The notes under the pieces were generated by a model. That model ran no database searches, had not been told where the DNA came from, and saw only the letters and a list, made by a program, of their open reading frames with translations. This document shows positions 1-7,775 of a DNA stretch of 57,595 nucleotides, one piece after another. The DNA comes from Pseudobdellovibrio sp. GTDB taxonomy: Bacteria; Bdellovibrionota; Bdellovibrionia; Bdellovibrionales; Bdellovibrionaceae. The translations under genes and the position numbers were made by a program. The stretch's first letter is position 1; each line of letters starts with the position of its first letter. The stretch lies in NCBI GenBank assembly GCA_023701385.1, contig JAMPXC010000018.1, forward strand, positions 1 through 57,595, given 5' to 3'.

Positions 1-2
1 AT

Positions 3-386
3 ATTTTACACCGAGAACTAAAAGAACTGATTGCGATCAACGAACAAAAGCCAAAACGTGAAAACTGAAAAAAGATTTTTAAAAATGAAAAAGGAAATCC
101 GATTTGTCATGATAACTTTTTTGATCGGCAGTTTTTAAAAGATTTAAAGAAATGGGGCGGACGTTCTGTACGGTTTCATGATTTGCGCCACACGGCTGCA
201 ACCTTGATGATCGCAAACGGAATCGACCTTAAAACAGTTAAGGAAATTTGCGGACACGCAGACATTGCGACCACGATGAACTATGTTCATATGATCGCTG
301 GAAGCGTAAATAAAGTCGCAAAAACTTTTTCTGTGACCCCTGAAAATGTCGCAAATGTGATTCCATTAAAAGTCGTAAACGATTAA
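3..386 (+). pseudogene. Tyrosine recombinase (phage/island integrase), C-terminal remnant with in-frame TGA
   Basis: The frame that ends at 386 encodes the C-terminal catalytic half of a tyrosine recombinase: the HDLRH box (177-191), the GH pair (252-257) and the nucleophile Tyr in MNYVH (282-284). Translating the same frame upstream gives plausible integrase sequence (FHDLRH is preceded by KDLKKWGGRSVR and CHDNFFDRQF), but a TGA at 66-68 interrupts it. The frame stays open from base 3 to 65, so this looks like a nonsense mutation rather than a short gene. The first catalytic Arg and the N-terminal DNA-binding domain would lie before the window. A TTG at 183 cannot be a functional start because it sits inside the active-site box. 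The gene points at the 3' end of tRNA-fMet 120 bases away, as expected for an element integrated at a tRNA. Confidence 0.85.
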
Positions 387-420
387 GAAGTTCGGTGAAT
401 TTCTGCCGTGTTCGAAAGTT

Positions 421-441
421 GGTGGACTATCGGTGGACTAT
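421..441. repeat. Tandem 10/11-base direct repeat between integrase remnant and tRNA-fMet
   Basis: GGTGGACTAT occurs at 421-430 and again at 432-441, one base apart (period 11, one helical turn). It lies between the end of the integrase remnant and the tRNA 3' end. Short phased direct repeats in this place resemble the arm-type binding sites of tyrosine integrases. That role is an inference. Confidence 0.6.
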
Positions 442-509
442 TTTCAGAGAAAATTTCTTCAAAAGTTTTTTAGTATTGTTTGTAAGTGATTGATTTCGCT
501 AGGAAAAAA

Positions 510-586
<77 letters not shown>

Positions 587-691
587 ACTGACTGATGTAG
601 GGTCAAGATAAGTGGCTAAGCTCTTAAAGTCACGCATTAGTTTTAAATAAAACTGCCTAATTAACTGTCTGTGTAACAATATAATCTGGAT

Positions 692-1129
692 TTAGTGGTA
701 ATAAACCCAAAGAGGGCCAATCAGTAGGAACTGAAGATCCTGAAAGAACGAAGGTTTTTTGCCCTCAACGTGATGCCCATAAAACTGACCGATCCACGCC
801 ACAACAAATATCGTAATATTTAGTGTCAGCAGTGGAGCGCCCCTATTTTGTAAAAGCATTAATAAAGAAGACGCGATCGCAAATGTTAACAACATCAAAG
901 CAAACGGGCGAAGCCCTAAGCGCGCATAAAAAACTAACGCTAGAATCATCGCGATGTGCGACCAATTAATAGAGGTCACATTCGGAAATAAAAATCCTTT
1001 AGGGATGCACCACAACAATCCCACAACACTAAATAGAATTGCCGGAACGCAGATCAGATGAATCGCACGATTAATTTTGTTCTGATGAGTTTCGCCGTAG
1101 GCCAAAAGCCAATCGTTTAATGTTCTCAT
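692..1129 (-). CDS. Mpo1-like / DUF962 family small membrane protein
   Basis: This 145-residue protein has about four hydrophobic segments. The N-terminal NDWLLAYGETHQNKINRAIH and the late GQFYGHHVEGKKPSF match the His-containing pattern of the DUF962/Mpo1 family; yeast Mpo1 is an Fe-dependent dioxygenase acting on 2-hydroxy long-chain fatty acids. The conserved histidines (H15, H24 and the GHH motif) are the presumed metal ligands. Bacterial members are mostly uncharacterised, so a fatty-acid oxidation role is family-based inference. The gene stands alone, with a TATAAT box ending 7 bases before ATG and no Shine-Dalgarno. Confidence 0.8.
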   Translation of the reverse strand: MRTLNDWLLAYGETHQNKINRAIHLICVPAILFSVVGLLWCIPKGFLFPNVTSINWSHIAMILALVFYARLGLRPFALMLLTFAIASSLLMLLQNRGAPLLTLNITIFVVAWIGQFYGHHVEGKKPSFFQDLQFLLIGPLWVYYH

Positions 1130-1136
1130 GTTTATA

Positions 1137-1142
1137 ATTATA
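1137..1142 (-). promoter_or_regulatory. -10 box (TATAAT) of a probable leaderless transcript for the Mpo1-like gene
   Basis: On the minus strand a perfect TATAAT ends 7 bases before the ATG at 1129, so transcription should begin at or within a base or two of the start codon. No good -35 hexamer is visible. There is no purine-rich Shine-Dalgarno between the box and the ATG. Confidence 0.55.
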
Positions 1143-1293
1143 CACCATATCAGTTAGTTTATCGAACCCTTTCTGGGTCTAAACACGGGAACTAGCCGCA
1201 GCATTTTAATTTCAGCTCAAAAATAACGGTGTTTGGATTTGGAACAGAACTTGTACTTGGGTTTATGCAGTTTCGTTAACAAGGAGAACACCA

Positions 1294-1482
1294 ATGAAAG
1301 AAAATGCTAATCCAAATCAAAATCAAAGCCCTAACCAGTCACAACAAGGTGGCTCACAACCCAACAAACAAAACCAAAGTTCAAGCACTGGTTCAACTAC
1401 AGGCTCATCTACCTCTTCGTCTCGTGAATCAAATTTCAATCAGGGACAAACAGGCGGCCAACAACAAAGAACTAATAAATAA
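1294..1482 (+). CDS. Q/N/S-rich disordered micro-protein (62 aa)
   Basis: A strong Shine-Dalgarno (AAGGAG, from 1281) precedes ATG at 1294 at good spacing, and a clear terminator follows at 1562-1594, so this short frame is probably expressed. The protein is almost entirely Gln, Asn, Ser, Gly and Thr with a few charged residues. It has no hydrophobic segment or signal peptide and is predicted to be disordered. An overlapping +2 frame (1304-1501) has no ribosome site of its own and was not called. No family was recognised. Such compositions occur in stress-related hydrophilic proteins, but no function is claimed. Confidence 0.6.
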   Translation: MKENANPNQNQSPNQSQQGGSQPNKQNQSSSTGSTTGSSTSSSRESNFNQGQTGGQQQRTNK

Positions 1483-1561
1483 GTTTTACTTGCAAAAGTA
1501 AAAGACAGACACACACATACATCCGAATCAACTCGTTGCCCTGAAAAAGTAACGAATTGGA

Positions 1562-1594
1562 AGAGTCTCATCGCAAGATGAGGCTCTTTTTTTT
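1562..1594 (+). terminator. Rho-independent terminator after the Q/N/S-rich gene
   Basis: An 11-bp stem (AGAGTCTCATC with GATGAGGCTCT, one T-G wobble) closes a GCAA tetraloop at 1573-1576 and is followed by seven T residues at 1588-1594. It ends 18 bases before the next gene. Confidence 0.9.
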
Positions 1595-1612
1595 GAAAAG
1601 GATAAAAAAACT

Positions 1613-2017
1613 ATGGAGCAACACACAACAACAAAACTTCCCAGCGATATGATCCGTGCGGGTACTGGCGAAATGCAATGTGTTACCGATGCGATAAAAA
1701 AATTAGAAGCAAAAGGTTATACGCATAATCTGACATTAGCTTACGATCATTTTAAAACCGAAGACGGAAAAATTAAACTTTACCCAAAAGATATTTTCTT
1801 CGATGAAGTGATGCGTTTTGAAAATACGTCTGACCCAGATGATCAATCGATTCTTTACGCTATTTCATCACTGACTGATGATGTAAAAGGAATTTACGTT
1901 GAATCTTATGGCCTGTATCACGAAGAAATTTCGCCATTAATGATTAAGCGAATGCAATATTGTCATGCGCTAAGACAAAATTCCCCACATCAAAGTGGCA
2001 CTGGCCTTGCTCTGTAA
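1613..2017 (+). CDS. Small conserved protein of the family often labelled phosphoribosylpyrophosphate synthetase-like
   Basis: The 134 residues contain the pattern YTHNLTLAYDHF...EVMRFE...DPDDQSILYAISS...GIYVESYGLY. I recall it from a family of about 110 residues that is often misannotated as PRPP synthetase. It lacks the PRPP-binding loop of real PRPP synthetases, so no enzymatic role is claimed. The N-terminal 20 residues and the polar C-terminus are extra. AAGGAT provides a ribosome site. It lies 24 bases upstream of the hemerythrin-domain gene on the same strand, probably in one transcript, within a small cluster of stress-type proteins. Confidence 0.75.
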   Translation: MEQHTTTKLPSDMIRAGTGEMQCVTDAIKKLEAKGYTHNLTLAYDHFKTEDGKIKLYPKDIFFDEVMRFENTSDPDDQSILYAISSLTDDVKGIYVESYGLYHEEISPLMIKRMQYCHALRQNSPHQSGTGLAL

Positions 2018-2041
2018 TTGATAATTACAAGAGGAGTTTTA

Positions 2042-2773
2042 ATGAAAAAAGCTAAACGTTCGACTCGTTCATCGGGTGCTTCAGAATCACGTTCTAAATC
2101 AAAATCTTCAAATTATCGTACAACCGGCAGATCACGTTCCCATGAACATGATGCTGATCATATGATTTATGATGAAGAGTACGAAGATTTTCGTCCGACA
2201 AAAAGTTTAAGTCGCAGTTCACGTCGACAAAGCAGTAATGCTCAAACTTCAAAAGACGATATCGTAAAATTGATTTTACTTGATCATACTCCGCTGAAAC
2301 GTTTAATTGCGATTCTTAAAGACTCAGAATTAACTATTAGAACCCGCAGAAGAGCTTTTGACCAATTTGCTCCGCTATTACTCGTACATGCGCATGCCGA
2401 ACAAGAAAGTTTTTATACTTTTTTAAAAGATGAAAACCGTGAGCTGCGTGTTCATGGTTTAGAGGGCGATGTCGAACACGCTCTAGCTGAATATATGATT
2501 GATGAAGTCAAAATGGCCGAAGATGCCGGTGTTTGGTCAGCCCGGGCAAAAGTGTTAGCTGAGCTTGTTGAACATCATATTGAAGAAGAGGAGTCAGAGA
2601 TTATTCCTGATTTTAAAAAAGAGGTCGATATTGAAGATCGCATATTGATCGGCAAACAATATTTAGACTTAAAAGATCACTTCCGCCGTGAAGAAAGTTT
2701 AACTGAAGACGAAGTGGATGCGATTCAAGAAGAGCGAAACCGCGATTATCGCCCTTCAAACCTAATGCAGTAA
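2042..2773 (+). CDS. Hemerythrin HHE-domain protein with Ser/Arg-rich N-terminus
   Basis: The start is placed at ATG 2042 (243 aa) because AGAGGAG lies just upstream; an in-frame TTG at 2018 has no such signal. The first 70 residues are basic, Ser/Arg/Lys-rich and likely disordered. The rest is a four-helix hemerythrin-like HHE domain with the usual ligand pattern: LLDHTPLK, HAHAEQESF, DVEHALAEY and VEHHIEEEE. The family binds a di-iron centre and senses or buffers O2, NO or oxidants. There is no signal peptide or membrane segment, so it is probably cytoplasmic. The basic tail could bind nucleic acid, but that is speculation. Confidence 0.85.
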   Translation: MKKAKRSTRSSGASESRSKSKSSNYRTTGRSRSHEHDADHMIYDEEYEDFRPTKSLSRSSRRQSSNAQTSKDDIVKLILLDHTPLKRLIAILKDSELTIRTRRRAFDQFAPLLLVHAHAEQESFYTFLKDENRELRVHGLEGDVEHALAEYMIDEVKMAEDAGVWSARAKVLAELVEHHIEEEESEIIPDFKKEVDIEDRILIGKQYLDLKDHFRREESLTEDEVDAIQEERNRDYRPSNLMQ

Positions 2774-2774
2774 C

Positions 2775-2803
2775 TTGAAATTACGCGCGTTTTTGGCTAT
2801 AAG
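2775..2803 (+). promoter_or_regulatory. Sigma-70-type promoter giving a leaderless tonB-like mRNA
   Basis: TTGAAA (2775-2780), a 17-base spacer and TATAAG (2798-2803) end 7 bases before the ATG at 2811. The expected transcription start coincides with the start codon, and there is no Shine-Dalgarno. The -35 box starts two bases after the upstream stop codon. Confidence 0.7.
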
Positions 2804-2810
2804 TTAGATT

Positions 2811-3377
2811 ATGTCGAAATCGCGCAAATTTCTATACTTAACAGTTTCCGGAGGCTTTCATATGCTTGCCGCAGCTATAGTGATGTTTTTAGCGCAACCA
2901 ACAGGACAGGTTTACGAAAATATTGAAGTGACTTCTTACGTAACTCCGATCACTAAACCCAACGAAAGTAAAATCGAAAAACCAAAATATCAAAAAATAA
3001 ACGAAATTGCCGATCAGTCTAAAGAATTATCCAACGAAACGAAAACACCAATCGGTGGAACAAGCCACGAAGACATCGCCGAAGAATTAGCAGCCGATGG
3101 CGCAATCACATCACCAGCGGTGCTACTTACAAAAACAAAAGCCAACCGCACCGAAGCCGCAAGACAAGCTGACTTTTCAGGAATCTCTCAAGTTGAATTA
3201 GTCGTTGGATCAGATGGCGCCGTTAAAAATGCGAAACTAAGAAATTCACTTCCATACGGCTTAGACGATGTCGCTTTAAGAATCGCCCGTGAATCAAAAT
3301 TTAGACCCGCGATGATTAACAATAAACCTGTCGCAAGCGCTATTTTATTCAAAGTAAGATTTGAATCAGAGAAGTAA
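2811..3377 (+). CDS. TonB-family protein (energy transducer C-terminal domain)
   Basis: The 188-residue protein has an N-terminal membrane anchor (residues 8-28), a polar, Lys/Pro-rich periplasmic linker, and a C-terminal TonB fold: VELVVGSDGAVKNAKLRNSL, GLDDVALRIARESKFRPA and a final beta strand ASAILFKVRF. TonB couples the proton-motive force, through ExbB/ExbD, to outer-membrane receptors. No exbB, exbD or receptor gene is in the window, and the linker is shorter than in E. coli TonB, so it may be a TonB-like protein with another partner. It ends directly against the convergent trhO stop codon. Confidence 0.85.
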   Translation: MSKSRKFLYLTVSGGFHMLAAAIVMFLAQPTGQVYENIEVTSYVTPITKPNESKIEKPKYQKINEIADQSKELSNETKTPIGGTSHEDIAEELAADGAITSPAVLLTKTKANRTEAARQADFSGISQVELVVGSDGAVKNAKLRNSLPYGLDDVALRIARESKFRPAMINNKPVASAILFKVRFESEK

Positions 3378-4322
3378 CTAATCGTTTTCAGTCTCGTAAG
3401 GCTGCACTTGGCGTGGAGCTTTACGATCTGGATGAAGTTTGTAGTGATACGCACAGTCTTTAGAACAAGTGTCTTTTTTCCACTCGATTTTTGCACAGTC
3501 TTCGCAGATATGGTCATGCGTATCACAGCGTTTACAATCAATCGGTGTGTTACCTGGTTGGCCGCAGTGAGGGCATAAAGTGTACTTATTTGTCGGTTTT
3601 AAATCTTGGTCAACAGCTACTCGGTGATCGAACACGAAACATTCACCTTCGTATTGATCGTTCGGGTATTCTTTTAAGTAATTTAAAATACCACCATCTA
3701 GTTGGTATACGTTTGAATAACCTTTTTCAGTTAATTCTAAAATTCCTTTTTCGCAGCGGATTCCGCCCGTGCAAAAGATAAGAACTTTTTGATCTTTAGA
3801 AATATTTTGTGAATCCATGTAAGCTGGAAATTCAGTGAACTTCTCAGTTTTAGGGTTTAAGGCACCTTTAAAAGTACCGATTTTATATTCGTACCAGTTG
3901 CGTGTATCAATGATAATCGGTTTTTCGTTCTTCATCACTTCGTTCCACTGCCCTGGTGTTAAGTGACGATTAATTCCTTCAGGTGGAACAAGATCTGGAG
4001 TTCCCAGTGTTACGATTTCTGGTCTGATTTTTACCACGAAACGGCGAAACGGTGATTTGTCAGATAATGAATCTTTAAAATTTAATTCTGTTAATCCAAA
4101 GTGAACTAATAAATCTTTTTTGAAATTTTCTAAATTCTCTTTTGATTTAGCAGAAACTGTCGAGTTAAAGCCCTCAGTAGCTAAAATAATTAAACCTTTG
4201 ATTTGATGTTTTTCAGCCAAAGAATTAAACCAAGTTTTTGTGCCTTCAACATCAGCGATTGGTAAAAATTTGTAGAATGTAGTGATGAAGTATTGGTTGG
4301 CATTTGCCGCATTAATAGACAT
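3378..4322 (-). CDS. trhO: tRNA uridine(34) hydroxylase / rhodanese-domain protein TrhO (YceA family)
   Basis: The 314-residue protein has the TrhO layout: an N-terminal acylphosphatase-like domain (FYKFLPIADVEGTKTWF... to about 95), a rhodanese domain (about 125-220) with the catalytic loop FCTGGIRCEKG, and a Cys-rich C-terminus (CPHCGQPGNTPIDCKRC, ICEDC, CSKDC) that probably binds zinc. Family members make 5-hydroxyuridine at the tRNA wobble position in an O2-dependent reaction. AAAGGGG precedes the ATG. It converges on the tonB-like gene with no gap and is divergent from prfC. Confidence 0.93.
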   Translation of the reverse strand: MSINAANANQYFITTFYKFLPIADVEGTKTWFNSLAEKHQIKGLIILATEGFNSTVSAKSKENLENFKKDLLVHFGLTELNFKDSLSDKSPFRRFVVKIRPEIVTLGTPDLVPPEGINRHLTPGQWNEVMKNEKPIIIDTRNWYEYKIGTFKGALNPKTEKFTEFPAYMDSQNISKDQKVLIFCTGGIRCEKGILELTEKGYSNVYQLDGGILNYLKEYPNDQYEGECFVFDHRVAVDQDLKPTNKYTLCPHCGQPGNTPIDCKRCDTHDHICEDCAKIEWKKDTCSKDCAYHYKLHPDRKAPRQVQPYETEND

Positions 4323-4433
4323 GTTGACCCCTTTCAGTTGTCAGACGGTGGCTCCAAACCACCATGAGTTGATTTTAGGTCATTAAAATCAGACTTTTAC
4401 TTCTAAAGCATGGGGCGATAAGGGTCAATTTAT

Positions 4434-4462
4434 TTGAATCAACCCTAAAAAATGTCTATAAC
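4434..4462 (+). promoter_or_regulatory. Sigma-70-type promoter giving a leaderless prfC mRNA
   Basis: TTGAAT (4434-4439), a 17-base spacer and TATAAC (4457-4462) lie 9 bases before the ATG at 4472, so the predicted 5' leader is 0-3 bases. The sequence between the box and the ATG (TACACGGTT) has no Shine-Dalgarno. The start codon is well supported by alignment with other RF3 N-termini. Confidence 0.7.
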
Positions 4463-4471
4463 TACACGGTT

Positions 4472-6073
4472 ATGTCATTATCAACTCAAGACCAAAAAGA
4501 GATCCTGCGTCGCCGCACGTTCGCCATTATTTCCCATCCAGATGCGGGTAAAACCACGCTGACAGAAAAACTTTTGTACCACGGGGGAGTTATTCACGAA
4601 GCCGGCGAGGTAAAAGGTAAGTCTGGAACTAAAGCTGCAACATCGGATTGGATGGAGTTAGAAAAACAAAAAGGTATTTCTATTACGTCTTCGGTTATGA
4701 CTTTTGATTACAATCAATTGCGTATCAACTTATTAGATACTCCGGGCCATAAAGACTTCTCTGAAGATACATACCGCGTTTTAATGGCGGTTGAATCTGC
4801 TTGTATGTTAATCGACGTGGCCAAAGGGGTCGAAGATCGTACTAAAAAACTTTACGATGTTTGTCGCCTTCGCGATATTCCGATTTTTACTTTCGTTAAC
4901 AAGTTAGACCGTGAAGGTAAAGATCCGCTTACACTAATCGATGAAATCGAAAGAACGCTAAACATGCAATGTTACCCAGTGACTTGGCCATTAGGTATCG
5001 GCCAACGTTTTAAAGGGATTTACAATCGCTTAAACAAAAAAGTTTATTTCTACGATCAGCGCCGTGAAGGTGATGAATTCACTGAACACGACTTCTCTGG
5101 CCCGCAAGATCCGATCTTAGATAAATATTTAGACGCTGAAACAGCAGCGCAAGTGCGTGATGAGTTAGAGTTAATCGAATCAGCGCTTCCGCCATTTGAT
5201 GTGAATGAGTTTTTGTCGGGAAAAATCTCGCCGGTCACTTTCGGGTCTGCTAAGCAAAATTTCGGTGTTGATACATTCTTAAATTTCTTTACTGAATTTG
5301 CACCAGGTCCAAAAGCGCGCCCGTCAAAAGCGGGTAGTGAAGTTGATCCGTTATCAGAAAACTTCTCAGGCTTTGTATTTAAAATTCAAGCCAACATGGA
5401 TAAACGCCACCGTGACCGTATTGCCTTCGTTCGTATCTGTTCAGGTAAATTCGAGCGCGGTATGAAAGTAGGACATTCGCGTTTAACCAAAGAATTACGT
5501 TTATCATACTCATCGCAATTTGTAGCGGCTGATAAAGAAACCGTCGAAGTCGCCTACGCAGGTGACATCGTCGGCGTCGGTGATACCGGAAACTTCGCGA
5601 TCGGCGATAGTATTTCATCAAACGGTAAAGTTAAATTTGAAGATATCCCGAAATTTGCTCCAGAATTATTTGCTAAGCTTCAAGTAAAAGACGCTTTAAA
5701 GCGTACAAAACTTCAAGAGGCCTTAGTTCATTTATCTGAAGAGGGTGCGATTCAGTTATTCGTAGATCCTTTTATCGGGGCGCAAGAATACATCATCGGA
5801 GCGGTCGGCGAACTTCAATTCGAAGTTCTAGTTCACCGTTTACAAGATGAATACAACTTAGAAGCTAAACTTAACCGTTTACCTTTCACTGTAGCACGCT
5901 GGCCAAGATCGGCTGATGGAAAACCAGTCGGCCAGTTAAAAGGTAACTTCACGTTATTTAAGGATATGATTGATCAACCCGTACTACTTCTTAACCAAGA
6001 GTGGGATTTAAACTGGGCTAAAAAAGAAAACCCAGAAGTGGACTTCGCTACGTCAATTTCGAGAGCTAGATAG
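4472..6073 (+). CDS. prfC: Peptide chain release factor 3
   Basis: This is a 533-residue translational GTPase of normal RF3 length. The G1 loop HPDAGKTT is near residue 22, G3 DTPGHKDFSEDTYR follows, and G4 NKLD comes next; FSEDTYR is typical of RF3 rather than EF-G. RF3 uses GTP to remove RF1/RF2 from the ribosome after termination. It begins the same-strand run prfC-ABC ATPase-ABC permease-ffh, with 1 base to the next gene. Confidence 0.97.
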   Translation: MSLSTQDQKEILRRRTFAIISHPDAGKTTLTEKLLYHGGVIHEAGEVKGKSGTKAATSDWMELEKQKGISITSSVMTFDYNQLRINLLDTPGHKDFSEDTYRVLMAVESACMLIDVAKGVEDRTKKLYDVCRLRDIPIFTFVNKLDREGKDPLTLIDEIERTLNMQCYPVTWPLGIGQRFKGIYNRLNKKVYFYDQRREGDEFTEHDFSGPQDPILDKYLDAETAAQVRDELELIESALPPFDVNEFLSGKISPVTFGSAKQNFGVDTFLNFFTEFAPGPKARPSKAGSEVDPLSENFSGFVFKIQANMDKRHRDRIAFVRICSGKFERGMKVGHSRLTKELRLSYSSQFVAADKETVEVAYAGDIVGVGDTGNFAIGDSISSNGKVKFEDIPKFAPELFAKLQVKDALKRTKLQEALVHLSEEGAIQLFVDPFIGAQEYIIGAVGELQFEVLVHRLQDEYNLEAKLNRLPFTVARWPRSADGKPVGQLKGNFTLFKDMIDQPVLLLNQEWDLNWAKKENPEVDFATSISRAR

Positions 6074-6074
6074 A

Positions 6075-6971
6075 ATGAACGCATTAGAAGTTTCAAATCT
6101 AAAAAAGACTTACGAAGATCCCAAAGATCCTTCGAAGTCGACGCATGCTTTAAAAGGCATTAGCTTCGAAATTCGTCCTGGCGAAATTTTTGGGCTTCTT
6201 GGTCCAAACGGCGCCGGTAAGACCACGCTAATTTCAACAATCACTACATTAGAAAAACCAAGTTCTGGTGATGTGCGTGTGTTTGGCATCGGCGTTCAAG
6301 AAAACTCAAAATTAGTAAAACAATATGTGGGTACCGTTCACCAAGAAGTTATCAACACGGGTTACTTCGATATTATCGAAATTTTAAAATTCCAATCCGG
6401 TTACTACGGTTTAAATAAAAATATCGACCGTATTAATTTTCTTGTCGACCGTTTAGGTTTAAAGCCGCACGCCCACAAAAAAGTAAAACAATTATCAGGA
6501 GGTATGAAACGCCGTTTGATGATCGCTAAGGCTTTAGTGCATTCACCAAAATTACTTTTATTAGATGAACCAACAGCCGGCGTTGACGTTGAATTACGTG
6601 AATCGCTGTGGAGGTTCGTGCGTGAGTTGCAACGTGATGGCATGTCGATTTTACTGACAACACATTATTTAGAAGAAGCTGAACAGCTTTGCCACCGCAT
6701 TGCGATCATCAACAAGGGCGAATTAAACTTCTTAGGAGATCCAAAAGAAGTGATTCAAAAATATTCGACTAAAAAATTAAACATCAAATTAACAAACGGC
6801 GATTCAAAAGTAATTTTCTCAAGTGCGGCTGATTCGTTAAATACGATCTTAGCGCAACATAAGATTTCTATGGCTGATGTGGCTGATATTCAAATGACCG
6901 AGGGAAAATTGGAAGAAGCATTTACGAAAGTGGTCAGCGCCGAAGGTGCTGCGAATGGAGTAGTCAGATAA
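6075..6971 (+). CDS. ABC-2 type exporter, ATP-binding subunit (YadG-like)
   Basis: The 298-residue ATPase has Walker A GPNGAGKT, the signature LSGGMKRRL, Walker B LLLLDEPTAGVD and the switch His in LLTTHYLEEAEQ. The last 80 residues form the regulatory extension usual in drug/polysaccharide-type ABC-2 ATPases. It starts one base after prfC and its stop overlaps the start of the permease (TAATG), so the two are translationally coupled. The substrate cannot be told from sequence; YadG/YadH, NodI/NodJ and daunorubicin-type exporters are the nearest families. Confidence 0.93.
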   Translation: MNALEVSNLKKTYEDPKDPSKSTHALKGISFEIRPGEIFGLLGPNGAGKTTLISTITTLEKPSSGDVRVFGIGVQENSKLVKQYVGTVHQEVINTGYFDIIEILKFQSGYYGLNKNIDRINFLVDRLGLKPHAHKKVKQLSGGMKRRLMIAKALVHSPKLLLLDEPTAGVDVELRESLWRFVRELQRDGMSILLTTHYLEEAEQLCHRIAIINKGELNFLGDPKEVIQKYSTKKLNIKLTNGDSKVIFSSAADSLNTILAQHKISMADVADIQMTEGKLEEAFTKVVSAEGAANGVVR

Positions 6972-7774
6972 TGCAAGCACCAATGACTAAAATCAATCCG
7001 TGGATTCCATTTATGACTCTGATTCATAGAGAAGTTAAGCGCTTTATGAAGGTGATCATTCAAACGATCGTGAGCCCGATTATCAGTTCGTCATTATATT
7101 TATTAATCTTTGGTGTATCGTTAGGTTCACAAGTAAGTCTAAAATCAGGAATTCCGTATATTACGTTTTTAATTCCCGGTTTAATGATTATGGGTTTAAT
7201 TAATAACTCATTTCAAAACTCGTCATCATCAATCGTTACCTCAAAATTTTCAGGCGATTTAGAAGATATCCGCGTAGCTCCAATTTCGAATAACCAAATC
7301 ATTTGGGCTATGGGTATCGGTGGAATTATCCGCGGTACAAGTGTGGCGTTAATTACAGGTCTTGTGGGTCTTACTTTTCACTATTTTATGACGGGTGAAT
7401 TAATTCCTCTAAAGCATCCATTTTTATTCGTCTTATTTTTAGTATTAAATGGTTTGATCTTTTCGTTCTGCGGAATTTTCGTAGCTTTCTTAGCCAGAAC
7501 CTTTGATCAATTAAGTGCATTTTCGACATTTATTCTTATCCCGCTAACGTATTTAGGCGGGGTATTTATGTCGATTGAAGGCTTACATCCATTTTGGCAA
7601 AAAGCTTGTCACTTAAATCCGGTATTTTATTTAATTAATGGTTTTAGATATTCAATGTTAGGCCAAAGCGATGTGGAACTAATGACCACAATTGCGGTCA
7701 GTTTCTTAGCGTTAGCGGTAACTTACTCTATGGCCATGTATTCTTTAGTAAAAGGGTCTTTTGCTAGGTGGTAG
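6971..7774 (+). CDS. ABC-2 type exporter, permease subunit (YadH-like)
   Basis: The 267-residue polytopic protein has six hydrophobic segments. The ABC-2 permease features are visible: an N-terminal amphipathic HREVKRFMKV helix, FLIPGLMIMGLINN, a conserved DLEDIRVAPIS cytoplasmic loop and ILIPLTYLGGVF. It pairs with the overlapping ATPase to form a homodimeric exporter. A second Met at codon 5 is an alternative start. It ends one base before the ffh start. Confidence 0.92.
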   Translation: MQAPMTKINPWIPFMTLIHREVKRFMKVIIQTIVSPIISSSLYLLIFGVSLGSQVSLKSGIPYITFLIPGLMIMGLINNSFQNSSSSIVTSKFSGDLEDIRVAPISNNQIIWAMGIGGIIRGTSVALITGLVGLTFHYFMTGELIPLKHPFLFVLFLVLNGLIFSFCGIFVAFLARTFDQLSAFSTFILIPLTYLGGVFMSIEGLHPFWQKACHLNPVFYLINGFRYSMLGQSDVELMTTIAVSFLALAVTYSMAMYSLVKGSFARW

Positions 7775-7775
7775 T

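Noticed and set aside
66-68. TGA recoding (selenocysteine or Trp) in the integrase
   Set aside because: TGA is used as a normal stop here (for example trmD at 11421-11423), no SECIS-like reason was seen, and a nonsense mutation in a decaying element is simpler.
183-386. A 67-residue gene starting at 183
   Set aside because: The start would be a TTG inside the catalytic HDLRH box; the frame continues upstream as integrase sequence to a TGA, so it is part of a pseudogene.
1304-1501. Overlapping +2 frame in the Q/N/S-rich gene
   Set aside because: No ribosome site at its ATG; the frame follows from the repetitive composition of the real gene.
3188-3541. Minus-strand frame across the tonB-like/trhO junction
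   Set aside because: It overlaps two clear genes and has no recognisable product; antisense shadow.
5379-5621. Minus-strand frame inside prfC
   Set aside because: Arg/Tyr-rich composition typical of an antisense shadow of a conserved gene.
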